From an uncultured Eubacteriales bacterium (GTDB lineage: Bacteria; Bacillota; Clostridia; Christensenellales; CAG-314), in contig URET01000042.1 of NCBI GenBank assembly GCA_900546875.1, positions 1 to 10,011 on the forward strand: a stretch of 10,011 bases of DNA, written 5' to 3'. Shown in pieces: positions 5,445 to 10,011 of the stretch. The notes under the pieces are model-generated. The model saw only the letters and a list, made by a program, of their open reading frames with translations. It was not told the origin of the DNA and ran no database searches. How positions within the stretch are numbered: position 1 is the first letter of the stretch; each line of letters starts with the position of its first letter. A program made the position numbers and the translations under genes.

Positions 5445-6801
5445 GGGTATGTGTGCTGACGTCAGCATACATGACACCGACGGGCATAATCCTCATGCGC
5501 ATATTCTGCTAACTATGCGACCGATTGATGATAAAGGCAAGTGGCAGGCTAAGACGCAGAAAGAGTATTTATGCAAACGCGGTGATGAAGAACGCGGCTT
5601 TACAGCAGCCGAGTTCAAGACTGCACAAGCTGACGGCTGGGAAAAGCAGTATCAGTATAAGGTAGACAAGAAAAAGCTGTATATGACTCCCACCGAAGCC
5701 GAACAGCAGGGATATGAGAGGGTAAGCAAAAATCCCAAAAGTACGCGATACGGAAGGCAAAATCCCATATGCGCCGAGTGGAACAGCGAGGAACAGGTCT
5801 TACGTTGGCGCAAAGCATGGGAAGGAGTCACGAATAAGGCACTGGAGCAGAACAGCATTGACGCACGCGTTGACTGCCGCAGCTTCAAGGAGTGCGGCAT
5901 TGACGAGCAGCCGACTATTCACGAGGGTGTTTCCGCGCATATCATAGAACAGCGCGGCGGTGTTTCGGAACGGTGCGAAATGAACAGGCAAATAAAAGCT
6001 GATAACGCTTTGTTGCTTGAAATAAAGAAACAAATCAAAAAGCTATCGGCAATAGTTGTAGATAAGGTGAAAAAAACTGTTTTGGATTTTGCAAATACAT
6101 TAGAGAATTTGCGGAACAGATATATATTTAACCGTTATGAAATAACGCAAAATGAAAACATATCCACAGAACTCAAACAGTATAACACCACTATTGATGT
6201 TACTGTTCAAAGGTATAACGGAATTGTCCAGCAGTTAGATAATAAAATTACCGAATTGAAGAAAATGAAAGCCGAGCAGAAACATTTAAATCCAATACAC
6301 ATTTTTCGCCATAAAGAATTGACGGAACATATAGACAAGACGGAAAAAGAAATAAAAAAATTGCAAAATCTCAAATCCGCCTTCCTTGACAAAATGAGTT
6401 GCAAATCTGAAAAAGATATTCCACAGTATAAAGCATTGCACATAAAAAATGATGATATTATTATAGAAATTGCTGCAAATAATACAGAATTAGAAAAACA
6501 ATGTGCTGACGATAAAGCTGAATTTATATCAATCAAAAAGAGTATTCCGTCCGAAGATATGGTGGCGGTACAGGCTGAACGCTATACAATCCATGATGAA
6601 TACACAAAATCAAATATACAAAAGCTACAAGAGAAATACGGACGTAAATACAGTTATGATATATACAAAGATGTTGAAGCTGATGTAAATATGGAACTGC
6701 ACGAAAAACCATTCTCTATTCTAATGAGGTTAGAGAAAAACAAGCAACGAAATACAGACCATAACCACACAAAGTACCGAAATCACGAACAGGAACGATA
6801 A
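5428..6801 (+). pseudogene. MobA/MobL (MOBQ) relaxase lacking its N-terminus
   Basis: An open frame of 457 codons begins with relaxase sequence CVNKGMCADVSIHD, continues into the metal-binding motif HDTDGHNPHAHILLTMR, and then a long charged, coiled-coil-rich C-terminal region (about 5990-6700: many Glu, Lys, Leu, Gln) to the stop at 6799-6801. MobA/MobL proteins nick oriT of mobilizable plasmids and elements. From the family layout roughly 110 N-terminal residues, including the catalytic-tyrosine motif usually seen as SAVAAAAYRxG, are missing; the first relaxase codons follow directly on the helicase fragment. The best in-frame start is ATG 5449, which has no well-spaced ribosome binding site. 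I expect no nicking activity. Codon use shifts from moderate GC at the front to AT-rich at the back, so the gene may itself be a mosaic. Confidence 0.82.
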
Positions 6802-6815
6802 TATTAAGAAAATTA

Positions 6816-6844
6816 TTGACAATGGCACTAAAATATGATATAAT
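6816..6844 (+). promoter_or_regulatory. Perfect-consensus sigma-A promoter
   Basis: TTGACA (6816-6821), exactly 17 bp, TATAAT (6839-6844), starting 14 bp after the relaxase stop. No intact gene follows within 300 bp; the next features are a palindrome and an ORF remnant. It may read through toward the tet gene. Confidence 0.85.
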
Positions 6845-6858
6845 ATATATCACACAAT

Positions 6859-6879
6859 AAACGTAACAGGTTTACGTTT
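6859..6879. promoter_or_regulatory. Palindromic operator-like site downstream of the consensus promoter
   Basis: AAACGTAA (6859-6866) and TTACGTTT (6872-6879) are exact reverse complements with a 5-nt gap. The first arm starts 14 nt past the -10 box, at about +8, a position where a bound repressor would block the polymerase. A partial third copy, GACGTAA, lies at 6888-6893. The cognate regulator is not identified. Confidence 0.55.
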
Positions 6880-6893
6880 GTAAAAAGACGTAA

Positions 6894-7052
6894 CTATACA
6901 GGGAGAAAGCATGCTATTCCGGCTTTACGGTTGAAACCTTATACGATACATTTATACAGACAACACCCCGGATCAGCTTTTGGTTGGACAATTCCAACCA
7001 AACACCACAGCAAACAGCAGAAACTATTCTGAACGCCAAGAAGCCGGTATGA
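6894..7052 (+). pseudogene. C-terminal ORF remnant with an embedded perfect hairpin
   Basis: A stop-free frame of 52 codons ends at TGA 7050-7052 and has no start codon of its own. Its translation, such as FTVETLYDTFIQTTPRISFW then LDNSNQTPQQTAETILNAKK, has protein-like composition and resembles the tail of a P-loop kinase-like protein, but I do not recognise it. A ribosome binding site (CAGGGAGAAAGC) does precede an ATG at 6911, but that ATG is in another frame and gives only a seven-residue peptide, MLFRLYG. Inside lies a perfect 9-bp hairpin, TTTGGTTGG (6979-6987) and CCAACCAAA (6994-7002) with a 6-nt loop. Either this is a frameshifted gene end, or the stretch is a leader RNA whose coding look is accidental. 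Confidence 0.4.
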
Positions 7053-7092
7053 TTGTTAACATATAAGAGGAAGAAAAATTTCTTTTAGGTAC

Positions 7093-7121
7093 TTGCTTTC
7101 CTAAAGCTGATGTGATATAAT
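7093..7121 (+). promoter_or_regulatory. Promoter of the tetracycline-resistance gene
   Basis: TTGCTT (7093-7098), 17-bp spacer, perfect TATAAT (7116-7121). It precedes a roughly 300-nt leader with two short peptides and an attenuator, the same plan as the Tn916 tet(M) promoter region. Confidence 0.85.
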
Positions 7122-7151
7122 AGTTTCATTCCAGAAAAGGAGTAAAAAAAT

Positions 7152-7175
7152 ATGCGGCAAGGTATTCTTAAATAA
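7152..7175 (+). CDS. Leader peptide MRQGILK upstream of tet
   Basis: ATG at 7152 follows AGGAG (7138-7142) and reads seven codons to TAA. The same short frame, as I recall, is conserved in the Tn916 tet(M) leader. Its coding sequence forms the left arm of a long-range pairing: 7156-7173 (GGCAAGGTATTCTTAAAT) complements 7246-7264 (ATTTAAGAATACTTTTGCC) with one extra base and one mismatch. Translation of the peptide would therefore disturb the leader fold. Confidence 0.6.
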   Translation: MRQGILK

Positions 7176-7264
7176 AACTATAATCAAATAGTGGGAACAA
7201 AGAATTATGATAGTCCCTTTCACGGGGGCTTGGTTTTTGTACCCAATTTAAGAATACTTTTGCC
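7156..7264 (+). promoter_or_regulatory. Long-range stem in the tet leader RNA
   Basis: Arms 7156-7173 and 7246-7264 pair over about 17 bases and enclose further G/C-rich segments (CCCTTTCACGGGGG at 7214-7228 and a T run at 7232-7238) that could form a first attenuator hairpin. Part of the tetracycline-responsive leader by analogy with tet(M). Confidence 0.55.
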
Positions 7265-7311
7265 TTATCAATTTTGACATATCCCAAAAAACAGCAATCA
7301 CAAATAGGTGT

Positions 7312-7356
7312 ATGCTGTATATGTGTATGTCCGCAAATTATAATCCCCAGTGGTAA
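7312..7356 (+). CDS. tet leader peptide (Tn916 orf12-like), MLYMCMSANYNPQW
   Basis: A 14-residue frame that overlaps the left arm of the attenuator terminator by its last five codons, and is rich in Met, Cys and Tyr near its start. In the transcriptional attenuation model published for Tn916 tet(M), progress of ribosomes over this peptide decides whether the downstream terminator forms. The wording here differs from Tn916 orf12 (which begins MLCMPMVM as I recall) but the position is the same. The ribosome binding site is weak (AGG). Confidence 0.6.
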   Translation: MLYMCMSANYNPQW

Positions 7357-7381
7357 AAGTATTTTACTGCTGGGGATTTTT
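7342..7381 (+). terminator. Attenuator terminator in the tet leader
   Basis: AATCCCCAG (7342-7350) pairs with CTGGGGATT (7370-7378), with an inner TAAAA/TTTTA extension, followed by a T run to 7381. It lies 34 bp before the tet start codon, between the leader peptide and the AAAGGAGG ribosome binding site (7400-7407). It should limit tet transcription in the absence of drug. Confidence 0.85.
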
Positions 7382-7415
7382 ATGCCCTTTAGGGCTGTAA
7401 AAGGAGGACAATCAC

Positions 7416-9335
7416 ATGAAAATAATAAATATTGGCATCCTTGCCCATGTAGACGCAGGAAAAACAACATTGACGGAAAGCCTGCTATACACCAGTGGAG
7501 CGATTGCGGAACAAGGAAACGTGGATAAAGGAACTACAAGAACAGACACTATGATTTTGGAACGGCAACGTGGAATTACCATTCAGACAGCAGTTACTTC
7601 TTTTTGCTGGAATGATTATAAAATCAACATCGTGGACACTCCCGGTCATATGGATTTTTTAACCGAAGCATACCGATCTTTATCTGTCCTTGACGGAGCT
7701 GTTTTAGTCATTTCGGCAAAAGACGGCGTACAGGCACAGACACGTATATTATTCAATGCGCTTCAGAAGATGAACATCCCGACAATCATCTTCGTAAATA
7801 AGATAGACCAAAATGGAATCGACCTGCGGCGTGTTTACCAAAGCATCAAAGATAAACTTACCAGTGATATGATTGTCATGCAGGAGGTTGCCTTGTCGCC
7901 CAAGATAACCATAACCGATATTTCTGATTTGGACAAATGGGATATTGTTATTTCTGGAAGCGATGAACTGTTAGAACGATATGTTGCAGAGGATCCTTTG
8001 GATATACAGGAATTACAATATGAAAAGTGCAAAAGAACCAGATGCTGCTCTTTGTTTCCTGTTTATCATGGGAGTGCAAAAGACAATTTAGGAACAGAAA
8101 AACTGATCGAAGCGATTACAGAAACTTTCATTACAGAAACAGACGATATTCAGTCTGAATTATGTGGATATGTTTTTAAGGTTGAGTATACAGACCGGAA
8201 AAAACGGCTTACTTATTTACGCCTGTATCATGGGACGCTCCATTTACGGGATGAGCTGCCGCTGTCAAAAAAGAAAAAAATAAAGATTACAGAAATGTGT
8301 ATTCCGTTAAATGGTGAAATCGTCCCGGCTGACCATGCTGATCCGGGAGAAATTGTTGTTTTAGCTGATGATACTTTGAAACTGAACGACATTCTGGGAA
8401 ACGAAAAACTCTTACCTCAAAAAACACGGATCGATGATCCCATGCCATTACTTCGGACAACCGTAGAGCCGCAAAAGCCGGAGCAAAGGGAAGCCCTGTT
8501 AAATGCCCTCGTAGAGATCGCCGATACAGATCCTCTTTTGCATTTTGACATTGATACTGTTACCCATGAGATCATGTTATCTTTTTTGGGAAAAGTACAG
8601 TTAGAAGTTATTTGTTCGCTATTAGAAGAAAAATATCATGTGGGCGTGGTTACGAAAGAGCCTTCGGTTATTTATCTGGAAAGACCGCAAAAAAAAGCGA
8701 GCTGCACGATTCATATTGAAGTGCCGCCGAATCCGTTTTGGGCATCTATTGGTTTGACTGTAACACCGCTTCCTATTGGAAGCGGAACACAATATAAAAG
8801 CGAGGTATCTCTCGGATATTTAAACAAAAGTTTTCAAAATGCCGTCATGGAGGGGGTGCGTTATGGAATGGAGCAGGGCTTATATGGCTGGGGAGTGACA
8901 GACTGCCAAATTTGTTTTGATTATGGAGTTTATTACAGTCCGGTCAGTACCCCCGCTGATTTTCGTTTTCTTGCACCTATCGTGTTGGAACAGGCATTGA
9001 AAAAAGCAGGAACACAGCTGTTGGAACCATACCTTTCCTTTACTCTTTTTGCGCCGCAGGAATATCTTTCACGGGCTTATAATGACGCACCAAAGTATTG
9101 CGCAATAATTGAATCAACCAGACTTGAAAAAGATGAAGTTATTTTTAAGGGGGAAATCCCTGCCCGTTGTATCGGTGAATATAGGAATGATTTGAATTTT
9201 TATACAAATGGAAGAAGTGTTTGTATTACAGAATTAAAAGGGTATCAGGAAACTTCCGGCGAGCCTGTGTTTCAGCCACGCCGCCCGAACAGCCGTTTAG
9301 ATAAGGTTCGCCATATGTTTCAGAAGATAATGTAA
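7416..9335 (+). CDS. tet: Tetracycline resistance ribosomal protection protein, Tet(O/W/32/44) group
   Basis: An EF-G-like GTPase that binds the 70S ribosome and removes tetracycline from its 30S site. It has 639 residues, the length of Tet(O) and Tet(W). GTPase motifs: AHVDAGKTT (10-18), DTPGHMDF (74-81), NKID (128-131), SAKDG (100-104). The domain IV loop that reaches the drug site is intact, with Tyr507-Ser-Pro-Val-Ser in exactly the Tet(O) numbering, and the conserved tail RRPNSRLDKVRHMFQKIM is present. The N-terminus (SGAIAEQGNVDKGT) reminds me of Tet(44), the C-terminus (HMFQKIM) more of Tet(W), so the class is unresolved and a mosaic or a divergent allele is possible. The ATG lies 8 nt after AAAGGAGG. 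Regulation by attenuation is likely from the leader. No frameshift or missing motif was seen, so I expect it to be functional. Confidence 0.95.
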   Translation: MKIINIGILAHVDAGKTTLTESLLYTSGAIAEQGNVDKGTTRTDTMILERQRGITIQTAVTSFCWNDYKINIVDTPGHMDFLTEAYRSLSVLDGAVLVISAKDGVQAQTRILFNALQKMNIPTIIFVNKIDQNGIDLRRVYQSIKDKLTSDMIVMQEVALSPKITITDISDLDKWDIVISGSDELLERYVAEDPLDIQELQYEKCKRTRCCSLFPVYHGSAKDNLGTEKLIEAITETFITETDDIQSELCGYVFKVEYTDRKKRLTYLRLYHGTLHLRDELPLSKKKKIKITEMCIPLNGEIVPADHADPGEIVVLADDTLKLNDILGNEKLLPQKTRIDDPMPLLRTTVEPQKPEQREALLNALVEIADTDPLLHFDIDTVTHEIMLSFLGKVQLEVICSLLEEKYHVGVVTKEPSVIYLERPQKKASCTIHIEVPPNPFWASIGLTVTPLPIGSGTQYKSEVSLGYLNKSFQNAVMEGVRYGMEQGLYGWGVTDCQICFDYGVYYSPVSTPADFRFLAPIVLEQALKKAGTQLLEPYLSFTLFAPQEYLSRAYNDAPKYCAIIESTRLEKDEVIFKGEIPARCIGEYRNDLNFYTNGRSVCITELKGYQETSGEPVFQPRRPNSRLDKVRHMFQKIM

Positions 9336-9339
9336 TGTC

Positions 9340-9377
9340 TTGCGCAATGCAAGCGTTCATTGCTTGCTATTGCGCAA
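9340..9377. repeat. Strong imperfect hairpin right after tet
   Basis: TTGCGCAATGCAAGC (9340-9354) pairs with GCTTGC-T-ATTGCGCAA (9362-9377): 15 bp with one bulged T and a 7-nt loop. It starts 5 nt past the tet stop. No U tract follows (TATCATTG), so it is not a standard terminator; it may protect the tet mRNA 3' end or mark a recombination point. Confidence 0.75.
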
Positions 9378-9416
9378 TATCATTGATAAAATCAGTATTA
9401 GAGAGGAGGAACTATT

Positions 9417-9515
9417 TTGAACTGGAAACAGACGGATATTACAACAGGAAAGCAAAAGTTTTGCAGCATTACAAAAATAAAAGCCTATACCATTTTGGGA
9501 AGAATAGATATATAA
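9417..9515 (+). CDS. Small ORF of 32 codons after tet
   Basis: TTG at 9417 stands 6 nt after a strong GGAGGA (9405-9410) and reads MNWKQTDITTGKQKF then CSITKIKAYTILGRIDI to TAA at 9513-9515. I do not recognise it; it may be a remnant of a larger gene or a small protein of the tet unit. Only the ribosome binding site, the start position and a frame free of stops support it. It ends 40 bp before the methyltransferase. Confidence 0.4.
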   Translation: MNWKQTDITTGKQKFCSITKIKAYTILGRIDI

Positions 9516-9555
9516 TAGTCGAGGCGACAACGATCAGAAATTATGGAGGGTAACA

Positions 9556-10011
9556 ATGGAATATAGTAAGGAAGATTTAATTGAAGCAAAAAGCAAGATT
9601 TTAGGGTATGAAGAGAACATAGGAACAGAGGAAAGTAAAAAAATCTGGGAGAAAAACGCACAATTTTGGGATAATGCAATGGGTGACGAATCTAATGAAT
9701 TTCACAGAGAGGTAGTGCGTCCCAAAGTAACGGAACTTCTATCTCCTAATCCTGCGGATTACATTTTGGATATTGCGTGTGGCAATGGAAATTATTCTTC
9801 GTATCTTGCACAAAGAGGCGCTTCGGTTGTCGCTTTTGATTACAGCAAAAAAATGATAGAATTGGCTAAAAGACGGCAATCACAATATGCAAAACAAATT
9901 GAATTTTGTGTGGCGGATGCGACCGATAGAAAAAGTATATTAGAATTAAAAAGAAATCGAGCCTTTACGAAAGCAGTTTCTAATATGGCAATTATGGATA
10001 TTACGGATATT
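9556..10011 (+). CDS. Class I SAM-dependent methyltransferase, partial (runs off the right edge)
   Basis: 152 codons are visible with no stop. The ATG follows GGAGG (9545-9549) by 6 nt. After a charged N-terminal helix (MEYSKEDLIEAKSKIL) and IWEKNAQFWD, motif I reads ILDIACGNGNYSS (about residues 70-82), the acidic residue that binds the SAM ribose appears in VVAFDYS (92-98), and FCVADATD (117-124) is the motif II region. That is a typical Rossmann-fold small-molecule methyltransferase of the UbiE/Methyltransf_11-25 type. The substrate cannot be told; it does not look like an rRNA Erm enzyme, which has other motifs. It could share the tet transcript, as no terminator is visible between. The KEDLIEAK start is, from memory, seen on small Firmicute mobile-element proteins, so the N-terminus could be a graft. 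Confidence 0.83.
   Translation, partial: MEYSKEDLIEAKSKILGYEENIGTEESKKIWEKNAQFWDNAMGDESNEFHREVVRPKVTELLSPNPADYILDIACGNGNYSSYLAQRGASVVAFDYSKKMIELAKRRQSQYAKQIEFCVADATDRKSILELKRNRAFTKAVSNMAIMDITDI

Noticed and set aside
5254..6536. Several minus-strand open frames under the helicase and relaxase fragments
   Set aside because: They are low-complexity antisense frames rich in Phe, Leu and Ser without start signals, as expected opposite Lys/Glu-rich coding sequence.
7271..7320. TTGACA at 7274 as a second tet promoter
   Set aside because: No -10 box stands at a workable distance; the region is leader RNA in the known tet(M) plan.
9335..9553. 72-codon plus-strand frame starting at the tet stop
   Set aside because: It runs through the strong hairpin and has no ribosome binding site; the TTG-started frame at 9417 has a far better one.
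1..10011. CRISPR array, tRNA, rRNA, insertion sequence
   Set aside because: No regularly spaced direct repeats, no tRNA or rRNA signature, and no transposase or integrase motif was seen on either strand.

Overview
The window looks like a low-to-medium GC Firmicute, most likely an anaerobic gut-type clostridium. The signs are CwlD-type and ComEC-like proteins of clostridial style, strong GGAGG ribosome binding sites, TTGACA/TATAAT promoters, and a ribosomal-protection tet gene with a Tn916-style leader. No species can be named from the sequence alone.

Left part (about 1-4150): chromosomal backbone, all read leftward on the minus strand. A tight operon runs from a leaderless-looking promoter at about 3128-3156: a KamB-like P-loop protein, a membrane-anchored ComEC-like metallo-beta-lactamase-fold hydrolase, type II 3-dehydroquinate dehydratase (aroQ) and shikimate kinase (aroK), ending at a rho-independent terminator at 54-87. 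Upstream of it, with its own promoter, lies the N-acetylmuramoyl-L-alanine amidase cwlD. AroQ and AroK catalyse steps 3 and 5 of the shikimate pathway. AroK has an odd Tyr in place of the last Walker A glycine.

Middle (about 4015-4711): about 700 bp without a convincing gene. It carries three perfect DnaA boxes in the same orientation (4153-4194) beside a T-rich tract. Transcription diverges on either side, as at a replication origin. Several inverted repeats follow (4344-4386, 4448-4544, 4559-4584), then base composition becomes AT-rich, which probably marks the left edge of acquired DNA.

Right part (about 4600-10011): an accessory, mosaic region, all on the plus strand. A good promoter leads into a truncated nucleotidyltransferase-like gene, a small intact XRE regulator and the first ~60 codons of an SNF2-type helicase. 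That helicase is cut off exactly where a MobA/MobL (MOBQ) relaxase, lacking its N-terminus, begins: a visible deletion/recombination junction at about 5427-5433. After the relaxase come a perfect-consensus promoter with a palindrome and an ORF remnant. Then comes a complete tetracycline-resistance unit: promoter, two leader peptides, attenuator, and an intact 639-aa ribosomal protection protein of the Tet(O/W/32/44) type. A strong hairpin, a small ORF and a class I SAM-dependent methyltransferase running off the right edge complete the window.

The tet gene appears functional and inducible. The transfer and presumed defence genes beside it are broken, so this looks like a decayed or scrambled mobilizable element that has kept its resistance cargo. 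No tRNA, rRNA, CRISPR array or intact transposase was seen.
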